From: Pseudomonas sp. sp1636
GTDB taxonomy: Bacteria > Pseudomonadota > Gammaproteobacteria > Pseudomonadales > Pseudomonadaceae
Reading direction: 5' to 3'
NCBI RefSeq assembly: GCF_030376615.1
Contig: NZ_JARRAB010000006.1
Span: forward strand, 1 to 64,000
Length of the DNA: 64,000 nt
This document shows, piece by piece, positions 1-9,633 of the stretch (the stretch's first letter is position 1; the number at the start of each line of letters is the position of its first letter). The notes under the pieces were generated by a model, which made no database searches, had not been told where the DNA came from, and was given only the letters and a program-made list of their open reading frames with translations. The position numbers and the translations under genes were made by a program.

Positions 1-308
1 GCCTTTATTCGAAGTTATTGGCCAACCCTTTCCACTCGCACTGCAATGCACGGCCCACGCCAGGCTCAAGTCCTTACGCAATGGCCGCCTTCTATATATT
101 GAAATGAGATATTGAACGCCTCGCCCGACACAACATTACTGCGGCAGTTGCCAAATCATCGCTCAGCGGCGAGAGGGGCAATCCTGAGACAGGCGCCGAC
201 TGGCGAAGCCACTATATAAAGCCAGCAGAATGACCAGCCCCAGACCAATTGACATCCGGCAACCTCCAGCAGTGCGCCAGCCCGCACAATGCGGGCTGGC
301 AGTAACAG
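1..308. other. Non-coding left edge
   Basis: No gene is supported here. The stretch is less GC-rich than the rest of the window and holds no open frame with a ribosome-binding site. It lies downstream of gbcA, and its last 25 bases form the hairpin listed separately. Confidence 0.6.
276..300 (-). terminator. Hairpin after gbcA
   Basis: A perfect 10-bp inverted repeat (GCCAGCCCGC / GCGGGCTGGC) with a 5-nt loop lies 8 bp past the gbcA stop codon. There is no T-run on either side, so it may end transcription with Rho or protect the mRNA 3' end rather than act as a classical intrinsic terminator. Confidence 0.5.
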
Positions 309-1598
309 TCAGTCATTGACCTGACGCAGGTAGGCCGTCGGTGCGGCGCCGAGGTTGTTGAGCAGGCGCTCGCTGTACCAGTCGATAAAGTTGACCACAC
401 CGAACTCGTAGGTCTTCGAGTACGGGCCCGGCTGGTAGGCGGTGGAGTTGATGCCACGCTGATTCTCTTCGGCCAGACGGCGATCCTGGGCATTGGTCGC
501 GTCCCACACCTGACGCAGGCGAGCAACGTCGTAGTCGACGCCCTCCACCGCATCCTTGTGCACCAGCCACTTAGTGGTGACCATGGTTTCCTGGGCGCTG
601 ATCGGCCAGACGGTGAAGACGATGATGTGATCGCCCATGCAGTGGTTCCACGAGTGCGGCAGGTGCAGGATGCGCATCGAGCCGAGATCCGGGTTCTGGA
701 TCCGGCCCATGAGTTTCTGGCTGCCTTGCTTGCCATCCATGGTCATGGATACCGTGCCCTTGAGCAGCGGCATGCGCACGATACGGTTGCGCAGGCCGAA
801 GCTGGCGTGGGCATAGGGGATTTTTTCGGCGTCCCACTTGGCCGCGGAGTCGGCGACGTGATCCTTGAACGCCTGACTGGCGCGGGGGTCGGTGACGTCG
901 TCCCACTCCAGCAGGGTATTGAGCAACTCCGGGTGGGCACCGTTGCAGTGGTAGCACTCGCGATTATTCTCCAGCACCAGCTTCCAGTTGGCCTTTTCCA
1001 TCAAGGTGGACTGCACCGCCACCTTGGTGTTCTCCATGTCGTAAGGCTCCATGTAATGAGCCAGGGTGGCGAGGAAGTCATCGATCTCTGGCGGATTTTC
1101 GGCCAGAGAGATGAAGATGTAGCCGCCGGCAGTTTTGCAGTTAACCGGTTTGAGCCCGTATTCCTTCATATCGAAGTCGGCGCCCATCTCGGTGCCGGCG
1201 AACAGCAAGCGGCCATCAATTTCATAGGTCCACTGATGGTAGGGGCAGACCAGCTTGGCCACTTTGCCCTTGTCGCTGGTGCATAAACGCGAACCGCGAT
1301 GACGACAGACGTTGTGAAAGGCATGCACCACGCCTTCGGCGCCGCGGATGACGATGATCGGGTTATCGCCGATCTGCAGGGTCAGGTAGTTACCCTTGGC
1401 CGGAATCTCGCAGGTCATGCCGGCGATCAGCCATTCCTTGTGGAAGATCTCCTGCATGTCGATCTGGAACAGACGCTCGTCGCTGTAAAACGGCTGCGGC
1501 AACGAGAAGGTGCGCTCGCGGCTCTGCAGCATCTCGGCGGTCGCCTTGCGTGCCGGCGCCAGGGGGTCACCCAGACTCAGGGTGGAAGTGACGTCCAT
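309..1598 (-). CDS. gbcA: Glycine betaine monooxygenase, Rieske oxygenase subunit GbcA
   Basis: This is the terminal oxygenase that demethylates glycine betaine to dimethylglycine, releasing formaldehyde and using O2 and electrons from GbcB in the cytoplasm. The 429-aa protein has a Rieske [2Fe-2S] site with Cys98, His100, Cys118 and His121. It also has the mononuclear iron motif with His217 and His222 in the ECYHCNGAH segment. Length and motif spacing fit the GbcA family. The ATG is preceded by GAGGAG on the minus strand. It is transcribed divergently from gbcB across a 366-bp gap, the arrangement I recall from PAO1, where GbdR activates both. No gbdR gene is in this window. Confidence 0.95.
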   Translation of the reverse strand: MDVTSTLSLGDPLAPARKATAEMLQSRERTFSLPQPFYSDERLFQIDMQEIFHKEWLIAGMTCEIPAKGNYLTLQIGDNPIIVIRGAEGVVHAFHNVCRHRGSRLCTSDKGKVAKLVCPYHQWTYEIDGRLLFAGTEMGADFDMKEYGLKPVNCKTAGGYIFISLAENPPEIDDFLATLAHYMEPYDMENTKVAVQSTLMEKANWKLVLENNRECYHCNGAHPELLNTLLEWDDVTDPRASQAFKDHVADSAAKWDAEKIPYAHASFGLRNRIVRMPLLKGTVSMTMDGKQGSQKLMGRIQNPDLGSMRILHLPHSWNHCMGDHIIVFTVWPISAQETMVTTKWLVHKDAVEGVDYDVARLRQVWDATNAQDRRLAEENQRGINSTAYQPGPYSKTYEFGVVNFIDWYSERLLNNLGAAPTAYLRQVND

Positions 1599-1964
1599 CG
1601 GTAACTCCTCAATGGCGGCTCGCCGTGCGAGCGCCGCAAAAAGTGGCTGTTTCGGTTATTACACAAGACAGCATGACTGCCTCTGCGCAAGTCGCCTGCC
1701 GAATGGCGATTCTCGCGTGGGATTTAGGCTCGGATGCTCTTATCCGTTTGCTTCGGCTGGATTCGAGTGTGGCGATGGATGCGCCACAAACCTTATCCAT
1801 GGGCGACATGGCCACATCCGTTTCCGACACGACAAGCCACGCCCCAGGCGGCAGGTCGCGATAAGCATGTAAATGTCGCTCACGGATAAATGAGTGGGTG
1901 GGCCGTTGCGCACAATCCACTGCAACAGGCCGACGTCAGGCCGCTGCGCGCGAGAGATCCGACC
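1599..1964. promoter_or_regulatory. Divergent gbcA/gbcB control region
   Basis: This 366-bp gap between two divergent genes must hold both promoters. The clearest internal signal is a perfect 7-bp inverted repeat, TGTGGCG / CGCCACA, with a 7-nt spacer at 1768-1788, shaped like an operator. I could not recognise a sure sigma70 or sigma54 promoter, and I cannot confirm a GbdR site because I do not recall its consensus reliably. Confidence 0.5.
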
Positions 1965-3065
1965 ATGTCGAACGACTTCCTCAATCCCGTTACTACTCAG
2001 ACCTGGAGCAACGGTCGCCACCTGATGCGCTGCGTCAAGGTAATCCAGGAAACCTGGGACGTGCGCACCTTCTGCTTCATGGCCGAACAACCGGTGCTGT
2101 TCTTCTTCAAACCGGGTCAGTTCGTCACCCTGGAGCTGGAGATCGACGGGCAGCCGATCATGCGTTCGTACACCATCGCCAGCTCACCGTCGGTGCCCTA
2201 CAGCTTCTCCATCACCATCAAGCGGGTGCCCGGCGGCAAGGTTTCCAACTGGCTGCACGACAACCTGCAGGAAGGCCAGGAGCTGGCGGTGCATGGCCCG
2301 GTCGGGCTGTTCAACGCGATGGACTTTCCGGCGGAGAAGGTGCTCTACCTCAGCGGCGGCGTCGGCATTACCCCGGTGATGTCGATGGCCCGCTGGTTCT
2401 TCGACACCAACGGCAATGTCGACATGGTCTTCGTGCACAGTGCCCGTTCGCCGAAAGACATCATCTACCACCGCGAGCTGGAGCACATGGCCTCGCGGAT
2501 CAGCAACTTCAACCTGCACATCATCTGCGAGAAGTTTGGTCTGGGCGAGCCCTGGGCCGGCTATCGCGGCTATCTGAACCAGAAAATGCTGGAGTTGATC
2601 GCCCCGGACTTCATGGAGCGGGAAGTCTTCTGCTGCGGGCCGACGCCCTACATGAGTGCGATCAAGCACCTGCTCGAGAAAAACGGTTTCGACATGGCGC
2701 GCTACCACGAGGAGTCCTTCGGCGCGACGCCGCCGGAGGTTCGCGCCGAGGTCAAGGAACTGGCCGCCGAAGCCGCCGATGCACCGCCTGTACCGCTCGC
2801 CGATCAGCACCAGGTGGCCTTCGCCGCCACCGGCAAGAGTATTCGCATCGATCCGGGCGAAACCGTACACACCGCCGCGGCCAAGCTCGGCCTGCACATC
2901 CCCAAGGCCTGCGGCATGGGCATCTGCGGTACCTGCAAGGTAATGAAAACCGCTGGCGAGGTGAGCATGGAACATAACGGCGGGATCACCGACGAGGATA
3001 TTGCCGAAGGTTATATCCTGTCCTGCTGTAGCGTGCCCCAGAACGACGTGACCATCGACTATTGA
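1965..3065 (+). CDS. gbcB: Glycine betaine monooxygenase reductase subunit GbcB
   Basis: This flavin and iron-sulfur reductase passes electrons from NAD(P)H to GbcA. The 366-aa protein has an FAD-binding segment with the RSYTIASSP motif, an NAD-binding loop GGVGITPVMSM, and a C-terminal plant-type [2Fe-2S] domain (CGMGICGTC with a further Cys near the end). An in-frame ATG lies 75 bp upstream at 1890. I prefer 1965 because it follows GAGAG at good spacing and gives the usual family length and N-terminus. It pairs functionally with gbcA across the divergent promoter region. Confidence 0.94.
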   Translation: MSNDFLNPVTTQTWSNGRHLMRCVKVIQETWDVRTFCFMAEQPVLFFFKPGQFVTLELEIDGQPIMRSYTIASSPSVPYSFSITIKRVPGGKVSNWLHDNLQEGQELAVHGPVGLFNAMDFPAEKVLYLSGGVGITPVMSMARWFFDTNGNVDMVFVHSARSPKDIIYHRELEHMASRISNFNLHIICEKFGLGEPWAGYRGYLNQKMLELIAPDFMEREVFCCGPTPYMSAIKHLLEKNGFDMARYHEESFGATPPEVRAEVKELAAEAADAPPVPLADQHQVAFAATGKSIRIDPGETVHTAAAKLGLHIPKACGMGICGTCKVMKTAGEVSMEHNGGITDEDIAEGYILSCCSVPQNDVTIDY

Positions 3066-3090
3066 TGGCTTGATCGACGCCAACCCTCAG

Positions 3091-3122
3091 CGCTCCGCTG
3101 CCGCTGGATCGGCGGCGGAGCG
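3091..3122 (+). terminator. Hairpin after gbcB
   Basis: A 12-bp stem with one mismatch (arms CGCTCCGCTGCC and GGCGGCGGAGCG) and an 8-nt loop lies 26 bp past the gbcB stop. No T-run follows, so termination is probable but not certain. Confidence 0.5.
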
Positions 3123-3225
3123 AGTAACGCGTTTATCCGTCCGTGGCCGACCAAGCGCATGAGTCACCGCTGTGCAAGACGTCCTGCATCGGTTACCGAT
3201 CAGGACGCCTTTCTCGCAGGGCGGC

Positions 3226-3825
3226 TCAAGGGCTAAGCACCTCCTCAGACCACAATCCATCCGCATCTTTCAGATACCTGACGCGCTCACGCATGCGCTG
3301 CCAGCCGGACGGCCAGAACTCGATCCGCTCAGGCTGAAGACGGAAAGCGCACCAGTTTGGACTGCGTGGCACCGGTTCGAAACCCAGGGCCTGTTCAAGC
3401 TGGCGCACCTGTCGACGCGATTCGCCCTTTTCTGTCACAGGACTCCCCTGCGGAAGCACCCAGGCCGCCAATTGAGCCTCGCGGGCCCGCTTGCGCCAAT
3501 AGTTGTCCGCGGTTTCGATGGATTGCCGGATAACCTCGCCTTCGAGCGTCACCTGTTCCTGCAGCTCGCGCCAGAAGAAACACAAGGACGCGCGTGGATT
3601 GTCGATGAGCTGCTGGCCCTTGCCGCTCTCGGTATTGGCGAAGAACAGCAGCCCCGCCTCCTCGACGGCGGCGATATAGACCATGCGCACGGACGGCTGG
3701 GCATAGCGATCCGCCGTGGCCAGCGCGGCGGCATGGGCCTCGTCCACACCCTGCGCGGTGGCCTGTCTGATCAGCTGCTGCAACTGCTCCAGGGCTTCTC
3801 GATAAATTGCTTCGCTGTTCTTCAT
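3226..3825 (-). CDS. Pyridoxamine 5'-phosphate oxidase-family protein (PdxH-like)
   Basis: The 199-aa product resembles PdxH, the FMN enzyme that oxidises pyridoxamine or pyridoxine phosphate to pyridoxal phosphate. Visible similarities are the FFANTESGKGQQL segment (matching FFTNYDSAKGQQL of PdxH), a CFFWREL segment, and a C-terminal FRLQPERIEFWPSG segment like the PdxH tail. It is shorter and more divergent than housekeeping PdxH, so it is probably a paralogue; other members of this FMN family act on other substrates. It stands alone between hairpins and non-coding DNA. PLP enzymes (ltaE, glyA) lie about 10 kb away, which is suggestive only. Confidence 0.75.
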   Translation of the reverse strand: MKNSEAIYREALEQLQQLIRQATAQGVDEAHAAALATADRYAQPSVRMVYIAAVEEAGLLFFANTESGKGQQLIDNPRASLCFFWRELQEQVTLEGEVIRQSIETADNYWRKRAREAQLAAWVLPQGSPVTEKGESRRQVRQLEQALGFEPVPRSPNWCAFRLQPERIEFWPSGWQRMRERVRYLKDADGLWSEEVLSP

Positions 3826-4144
3826 GCTCAGTAGTCATCCTTTGCCGACGCCGATCCCTGGGCGTTCTTACCCGGGCATCCAAGGCCAAGCACTGGACTC
3901 ACTGCCCGGCCATCCGCGCCACGGTCTGCTCAGCGCTCGGCTTGAGCCGATCCCGATCAGTGCCGATGATGCCGTTGGCGCTCGCTCGGCAGATCAGAGT
4001 ATAGCGGTCGGGCTTGAACTCGACGATCAACCCGAACGGCCGCCAGGCGCACAATCCGGCACAAACCGAAGCATGCATGCTTTGCGCTCGACGCGAAAAC
4101 GCAGCCCCCTATCGACCTATAACTGCACGCGCTTCTCGCTCAGC
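3826..4144. other. Non-coding gap
   Basis: This 319-bp gap lies between the PdxH-like gene start and the end of the lipoprotein gene, both on the minus strand. It must hold the PdxH-like promoter, but I see no convincing -35/-10 pair, no T-tailed hairpin and no small gene with a ribosome-binding site. Confidence 0.5.
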
Positions 4145-5332
4145 CTATCGATTCGTGCGCGGGTAGCCGGGAGGGGCATCGTAGCCAGCTTCTCCGCCTC
4201 GTTGCGGTTGTTCGCCTGGCCGGGGAACGCCTCGCGGCAGCGCTTCGAACTTGGCCGGCCGTGTAGCGGCTTCGGCAAGACTAACTTCGAGCTGTCCCGC
4301 TATGTGGTAGACGCCTGCCAGCACCCCGGTGGCGGGGTTCTCCATCAGGCTAAGCCACTCTTCGTCAAAGGCCGCGTTGAGGTTTCCCCGCAGTTGCGCT
4401 TCCAGCGCCGGCCGTTCGTTCTCGCGGGCGATGGCAGTGAACCCCGCCACGCCCAGGGAAATCATCATACCGGCTGCCCGGCCCACCACCGCTGAAACCG
4501 CGCTTGCGGCGCCGCTGGTGGCGAGATCGGCCGCCAGTTTTTCGCTAGTCCGCTGCGCCAAGGACGATATGCCTGCCTCCGACGAGCCTCTTTCAACGCC
4601 ACCTTCGGCATTGCGGAGCCGATCGATCAGGGCCACATAAGCCGGCAGCCGGTCGAGCGGATCGGCGCGGACAATCTGGTAGAGCGAGGCGCGGTGGACG
4701 GCGGGAGACGTCAGCGCAATCGCTGGAATGTCCTTGAGGCGCCGGTCGAATTGCTCCCGAGGTATGCCGTAGCGCTGCGAAATGCCCTGAAGTTGCTGGC
4801 CCAGGAGCTGGACGTAGGTTTTCGTCGCCTGCTGCATGACCACGTCGGGATCGATTTGCTTGGCGACGGGACTCAACACGCGACCGTGGTATTGCTTCTG
4901 CAGATAGATGGCCAGTCGATTTTCGACCGGCTCTGTCTCTTTCCCGGTGCTCAGCTTGTACCAAGCCACCTTCATGGTCAGCCATTGCCGAGTCCAGTAG
5001 CTGGTAAACCACGGAATGAACTCTGCCTCGGTGTGCTGCTGGACGAGAATCCGCCAGCTCGCCATCCTCTCGCGGGCGTAGTTTTCGGCCGGCCCGGTCG
5101 CCGCTCGCGACGCGACGAGCAAGTCCCTGTCGACCTGCCGCCAGGTGCTCTGCGCGATCAGAACCGGCGGCGGGTCGCTGGTGCGCTCTGACGTAGCGCA
5201 GCCCGCCAGCGCCACCAGCAAGGCGACGGTCAGGGCGCGCAGGTTCAACCTTGCAGTTCGGCACAACAGCTTCGCCGGTGGTAGCCCAAGCGCCATCGGA
5301 TATGCGTCAAGCAAACGCGACAGGCTGCTCAT
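4145..5332 (-). CDS. Predicted lipoprotein of unknown function
   Basis: I do not recognise the family. The 395-aa protein has a hydrophobic stretch ending in the lipobox LAGC at about residue 46, so it should be lipidated at that Cys and anchored in the envelope. The region before the signal is unusually long, so the true start may be internal; no candidate start has a clear Shine-Dalgarno. Beyond the Cys the protein is mostly helical and charged, with an Ala/Gly-rich segment around residues 290-310 and a Pro/Gly-rich tail. No catalytic motif is visible. It is monocistronic and lies inside the block separating gbcAB from ltaE. Confidence 0.7.
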   Translation of the reverse strand: MSSLSRLLDAYPMALGLPPAKLLCRTARLNLRALTVALLVALAGCATSERTSDPPPVLIAQSTWRQVDRDLLVASRAATGPAENYARERMASWRILVQQHTEAEFIPWFTSYWTRQWLTMKVAWYKLSTGKETEPVENRLAIYLQKQYHGRVLSPVAKQIDPDVVMQQATKTYVQLLGQQLQGISQRYGIPREQFDRRLKDIPAIALTSPAVHRASLYQIVRADPLDRLPAYVALIDRLRNAEGGVERGSSEAGISSLAQRTSEKLAADLATSGAASAVSAVVGRAAGMMISLGVAGFTAIARENERPALEAQLRGNLNAAFDEEWLSLMENPATGVLAGVYHIAGQLEVSLAEAATRPAKFEALPRGVPRPGEQPQRGGEAGYDAPPGYPRTNR

Positions 5333-5538
5333 AGGGGGTTAATGGCTCCGCAGGTACGCTTTCGGCTCGCGCCGGGGTCAGGCGGTTGAAGCGAGTTCGC
5401 CTGGATATTCTTCGTTGAGCCGCGCTGTTTTTGTCCACCGCCCAGCGTGGATGGGCGCCACGGGCCGAGCGTTGCCCTTGGCCTGCGGCAGCGGCTGGTT
5501 GCCAAGTACGGCGCCGTTTGCGCTGCCCGCGCCGCGGC

Positions 5539-7584
5539 TCAATCCTCTTCCTGCACGGCCTTGTAGGCACCGGCCAGGCGTTGCTGGACGTCAGCCGGCA
5601 CCGCGCTGTAGTGGCTGTGCTGCAGGTTGAAACCGCCCTGGCCGGCGGTGATCGACTTGAGGCGGCCGCCATAGTCGTCCAGTTCGGCGATGGGCACCTG
5701 GCCATGGATCTGCACCATGCCCTGGGCCAGCGACTCGCTGCCGAGCACCTGGCCACGGCGGCCGGTCAGGTCGCTGGTGATGTCGCCGAGTTTGCCTTCG
5801 GGGGTGCTGATGGCGATGCTGGCGATCGGTTCCAGGACGATAGCGCCGGCCGCCTTCAGGGCGTCGAGCATGGCCTTGCGTCCGGCGGCCTGGAAGGCGA
5901 TGTCCTTGGAGTCGACCGAATGGCTCTTGCCGTCATACACAGTGACTTGCAGGTCTTCGACCGGATAGCCGGCCAGCGGCCCGCGTTGCAGCACCGAGCG
6001 CACGCCTTTCTCCACCGAGGGGATGAACTGCGACGGGATCACTCCGCCTTTCACCGTGTCGACAAAACTGAAGCCGCTGCCGCGCGGCAGGGGTTCGACC
6101 CGCAAGAACACCTCGCCGAACTGGCCGGCGCCGCCGCTCTGCTTCTTGTGCCGGCAGTGGCCCTCGGCCGTGCGGGTGATGGTCTCGCGGTAGGGCACGC
6201 GCGGCGGCTGGGTCTGTACCTCGAGTTTGTAGCTGCTGGTCAGGCGGTCGAGCAGGTAGCGCAGGTGCAGTTCGCCCATGCCGCGCAGTACGGTCTCCTG
6301 GGTGTCGGCCTGGTAATCGAGTTTCACGCAGGGGTCTTCGGCGAGCAGACGGTGCAGCACCTCGGCGATGCGCTGTTCGTCGCCACGCCGTTTGGCCTCG
6401 ATAGCCAGGCCTTGCATCGGTTCCGGAAAGGCCAGCGGCTTGAGGTGGATCTGATCCTCGTCATGGGAGTCGTGCAGCACCGCGTCGAACTCGATCTCCT
6501 CGATCTTGCTCACGGCGCCGAAATCGCCGGGGATCAGCTGGGTCACCTCGTCGTAGCGCTTGCCCTGCAGGCGCAGCAGGTGGCCGACCTTGAACGGTTT
6601 CTTGGCCTCGCCGAGCAGCAGCTGCATGTCGCGCTGCAGCGTGCCCTGGTGCACGCGGAAGATGCCGAGTTTGCCGACGAAGGGGTCGATCATCACCTTG
6701 AATACATGCGCCAGCACATGCCGTTGCGGGTCGGGGAGGGAGCGAAAAGGCTTGGCCGCGGCGCCTGCGCCCTTGAAGAACAGCGGCGGGTTACCCTCGT
6801 TCGGGCTGGGTGCCAGCCGCGCGAGGATCTCCAGCAGTTCGCCGACCCCGGCGCCGCTGCGCGCCGAGACGAAACACAGGGGAATCAGGTGGCCCTCGCG
6901 CAGGGCACGCTCGAAGGGTGCGTGCAGCTCATGAGGGTCGATCTCGCCCTGCTCGAGGTAGCGCGCCATCAGCGCCTCGTCGACCTCGACCACCTGGTCG
7001 ACCAGGGCCTGATGCGCTTCTGCCACCGAGGAGAAGTCGGCTTCGCCAGCCGGATTGAAGAAGCAGTCGACCACCTGGCTGGCGCCGGCGGCCGGCAGGT
7101 TAAGCGGCAGCACCTGCTTGCCGAACGCCTCGCGCAGGTCGGCGAGCAAGCCGGGCAGGTCGACCCGCTCGGCGTCGATCTTGTTCACCACCAGCAAGCG
7201 GCACAGCCCGCGCTCGCCGGCCAGGCCCATCATCCGATGGGTGCTGAGTTCGATGCCGCTCTGCGCGTTGACCACCACCAGCGCGGTTTCCACCGCCGCC
7301 AGGGCGGCGATGGCCTGGCCGATGAAGTCGGGATAACCGGGGGTGTCGATCAGGTTGAGCTCGGCGCCGGCGTGGCTGCAATGGGCCAGCGCCGAGGCCA
7401 GGGAGTGGCGGTATTCGCGCTCCAGCGGGTCGAAATCGCAGACCGTGTCGCCGCGCTCCAGCGTGCCCATGCTGGCGATGGCGCCGCTGCGCTGCAGCAG
7501 CGCCTCGGTCAGGGTGGTCTTGCCGCTGTCGGCCTGACCGACCAGGGCGATCGTGCGTATGGCTTCGACCGAGTAGTTGGGCAT
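5539..7584 (-). CDS. EF-G-like translation-factor-family GTPase
   Basis: This 681-aa GTPase has EF-G/TetM domain order. The G domain has a P-loop (GQADSGKTT, residues 16-24), DTPGYPDF and NKID, followed by EF-G domains II-V. It differs from housekeeping EF-G, which begins with a VAHVDAGKTT-type P-loop and sits in the str operon, so it is a paralogue; ribosome recycling, stress translation or another role is possible. In-frame starts exist as far upstream as 7821. I chose the ATG at 7584 because it has a strong GGAGGT 6 bp upstream and a normal N-terminus. It is transcribed away from the histidine kinase operon. Confidence 0.85.
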   Translation of the reverse strand: MPNYSVEAIRTIALVGQADSGKTTLTEALLQRSGAIASMGTLERGDTVCDFDPLEREYRHSLASALAHCSHAGAELNLIDTPGYPDFIGQAIAALAAVETALVVVNAQSGIELSTHRMMGLAGERGLCRLLVVNKIDAERVDLPGLLADLREAFGKQVLPLNLPAAGASQVVDCFFNPAGEADFSSVAEAHQALVDQVVEVDEALMARYLEQGEIDPHELHAPFERALREGHLIPLCFVSARSGAGVGELLEILARLAPSPNEGNPPLFFKGAGAAAKPFRSLPDPQRHVLAHVFKVMIDPFVGKLGIFRVHQGTLQRDMQLLLGEAKKPFKVGHLLRLQGKRYDEVTQLIPGDFGAVSKIEEIEFDAVLHDSHDEDQIHLKPLAFPEPMQGLAIEAKRRGDEQRIAEVLHRLLAEDPCVKLDYQADTQETVLRGMGELHLRYLLDRLTSSYKLEVQTQPPRVPYRETITRTAEGHCRHKKQSGGAGQFGEVFLRVEPLPRGSGFSFVDTVKGGVIPSQFIPSVEKGVRSVLQRGPLAGYPVEDLQVTVYDGKSHSVDSKDIAFQAAGRKAMLDALKAAGAIVLEPIASIAISTPEGKLGDITSDLTGRRGQVLGSESLAQGMVQIHGQVPIAELDDYGGRLKSITAGQGGFNLQHSHYSAVPADVQQRLAGAYKAVQEED

Positions 7585-7947
7585 GGCGACCTCCGGACGC
7601 GGGGTGTTTCTGAGTATAGGCAAGCGCGGGAGAGGGGGCGGCAAGATCCGTCCGTTGCCAGCCTCAATACAGTGTCTACACTGCCGTTGGAGCCGTTGAC
7701 CTGACGTCGCCCATGGAGCGCCGCTCTGCAGCAAGGCTTCATCTGCAAACATGCCTGCGGGAAGGGATACCGACATGCGTCTATCGCCCATCGAAATCAA
7801 CTGCTTCCAACCATTGCGCACGCCGCCGGCAAGCCTGAGCGAGGTGCTGCCGGTCTCGCAGAACCTCTGCGGTTCGTGCCACAGCTAAAGCTCAAACCAG
7901 GCTGCCGGCGTGCAGCAACGACCATGTCAACCGGAAAGGAAGCCCGC
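7585..7947. other. Divergent intergenic region with possible small ORF
   Basis: This 363-bp gap separates the EF-G-like gene from the histidine kinase operon and must hold both promoters. A short inverted repeat, CAGTG-TCTA-CACTG, lies near 7671-7684. A 37-codon open frame (7775-7888) is listed separately. No terminator is visible. Confidence 0.5.
7775..7888 (+). CDS. Possible 37-aa peptide ending in a CxxCH motif
   Basis: An ATG preceded by AAGGGA at 8-nt spacing opens a 37-codon frame. Its C-terminus reads NLCGSCHS, a CxxCH motif of the heme c or metal-ligand type, and a third Cys lies at residue 10. There is no signal peptide, which argues against a c-type cytochrome. It lies upstream of the kinase gene on the same strand and could be a leader peptide, an independent small protein or chance. 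Confidence 0.25.
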   Translation: MRLSPIEINCFQPLRTPPASLSEVLPVSQNLCGSCHS

Positions 7948-9633
7948 ATGCACCTGCTGCCCGAGAGAGAAAACAGCCCGCAAGAATCGCCGTCTGCCAC
8001 GGCTGGCCGAAAAGACAGGCTGCGTGCAGCGCAAAGCATGAGCCGCCCGGGAGCCGACACCGGGACTCCGTTTCCGCTTCCCTGGCTGGCCGGCGGCTTG
8101 TTGCTCTCGGTCGTGGTATTGCTCGCCATGCTAGGGTTCGCGTTCGACTCGTTGCGCAGTGTCACCACGGTGCAACTGCGCGATTTGCGCCTCCAGGAGC
8201 TGAGCGGACGCATCGTTCACCTGGATGAGGTGCTCAGCATGTCCGCCCGCATGGCGGCCACCACGGGCGACCTGCAGTGGGAGCGGCGCTACCGCCAGTC
8301 CGAGCCGCAACTGGATGCCGCCATCAAGACAACACTGCAGCTCACGCGTCAGTCCGAAAGCGCCGAGGCGAGCGCGCAGACGGACGCCGCCAATCTGAAA
8401 TTAGTGGCCATGGAGAATCAGGCCTTCGCGCTGGTTCGGGCCGGACAGCACGACCAAGCGAAACAGGTGTTGTTTAGCGAAGCCTATGAGGCGCAGAAAC
8501 TGATCTATGCCGAGGGGATCATTCGGCTCGTGCAAGATATTCAGCAACACCTCGCCGCGAGCCAGCGCGACAAGCGCCGCCAGGCGATTTTCTTTGTCAG
8601 CGCGACAATGGCTTCCATCGTCTTGTTGTTAGTCACCTGGCTATTGGTCTGGAGCAAGTTGCACCGCTGGCGCGCGGATCAAGCGGCCAACTTCGCCGCG
8701 CTCGCCAAGGCGGAAGAGGCGCTGCAGATTGCCCACGACGATTTGGAACAGCGCGTCAAGGAGCGCACCGAGCAACTGGAACAACTGCACAAGCAGTTGC
8801 TCGAGGCTTCGCGCAAGGCGGGCATGGCGGAAGTGGCCACCGGTGTGCTGCATAACGTCGGCAACGTGCTCAACAGCGTCAACGTCTCCGCCACGCTGGT
8901 GGCGGACAGCATCAGCAAATCCAAGGTTTCGGGCCTGCTCAAGGCCGTCGCCCTGTTGCAAGAACACCAACTCGACCTCGGAACTTACCTCAGTAGCGAT
9001 CCCCGCGGCCGGCTGCTGCCGGCCTATCTGAGCCAACTCGCCGAATACCTGCAGGCCGATCAGGAGGCGAGCGTCAAGGAGCTGGAGTTCCTGCGCCAGA
9101 ATATCGACCACATCAAGGAGATCGTGGCGATGCAACAATCCTTCGCCAGCGAGTCCGGCGTCGAAGAGAGCGTCGATGTCAGGGAATTGCTGGAAGACAG
9201 CCTGCGCATGAACCTGAGTTCGTTGAGCCGTCACGGCGTGGAGGTCATCCGCGAAATCGACGCGGTGCCGCCGATCATGCTCGACAAGCACAAGGTTCTA
9301 CAGATCCTGGTGAACCTGGTGAGCAACGCCAGACACGCCTGCGACGACTCCGAGCGCACCGACAAGCGCTTGACGTTGCGCCTGACCAGCGCTGATGGCC
9401 GAGTCCGGCTGTCGGTCACTGACAACGGCGCCGGAATTGCAGCGGAGAACCTGACGCGGATCTTCAATCATGGCTTCACTACCCGCAAGGGCGGACACGG
9501 CTTTGGCCTACACAGCGGCGCGCTGGCAGCCAAGGAGCTGGGTGGATCGCTGCTGGCGCAGAGTGACGGTGTCGGCCTGGGTGCGACCTTCACCCTCGAA
9601 CTGCCGCTTACCCCCCTGGAGGTGCTCGCATGA
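7948..9633 (+). CDS. Membrane sensor histidine kinase
   Basis: The 561-aa kinase has a transmembrane helix near residues 35-57, a helical periplasmic sensor region of about 150 residues, a second transmembrane helix near 212-238, a short coiled coil, and the transmitter. The H-box is [12 protein letters not shown], and the ATPase domain has LVSNARHA (N box), DNGAGI (G1) and KGGHGFGLH (G2). In-frame ATGs exist upstream, but the start at 7948 follows AAAGGA at good spacing. It overlaps the next gene by 4 bp (ATGA), so the kinase and the GGDEF/EAL proteins are translationally coupled and probably one pathway. The signal sensed is unknown. Confidence 0.88.
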   Translation: MHLLPERENSPQESPSATAGRKDRLRAAQSMSRPGADTGTPFPLPWLAGGLLLSVVVLLAMLGFAFDSLRSVTTVQLRDLRLQELSGRIVHLDEVLSMSARMAATTGDLQWERRYRQSEPQLDAAIKTTLQLTRQSESAEASAQTDAANLKLVAMENQAFALVRAGQHDQAKQVLFSEAYEAQKLIYAEGIIRLVQDIQQHLAASQRDKRRQAIFFVSATMASIVLLLVTWLLVWSKLHRWRADQAANFAALAKAEEALQIAHDDLEQRVKERTEQLEQLHKQLLEASRKAGMAEVATGVLHNVGNVLNSVNVSATLVADSISKSKVSGLLKAVALLQEHQLDLGTYLSSDPRGRLLPAYLSQLAEYLQADQEASVKELEFLRQNIDHIKEIVAMQQSFASESGVEESVDVRELLEDSLRMNLSSLSRHGVEVIREIDAVPPIMLDKHKVLQILVNLVSNARHACDDSERTDKRLTLRLTSADGRVRLSVTDNGAGIAAENLTRIFNHGFTTRKGGHGFGLHSGALAAKELGGSLLAQSDGVGLGATFTLELPLTPLEVLA

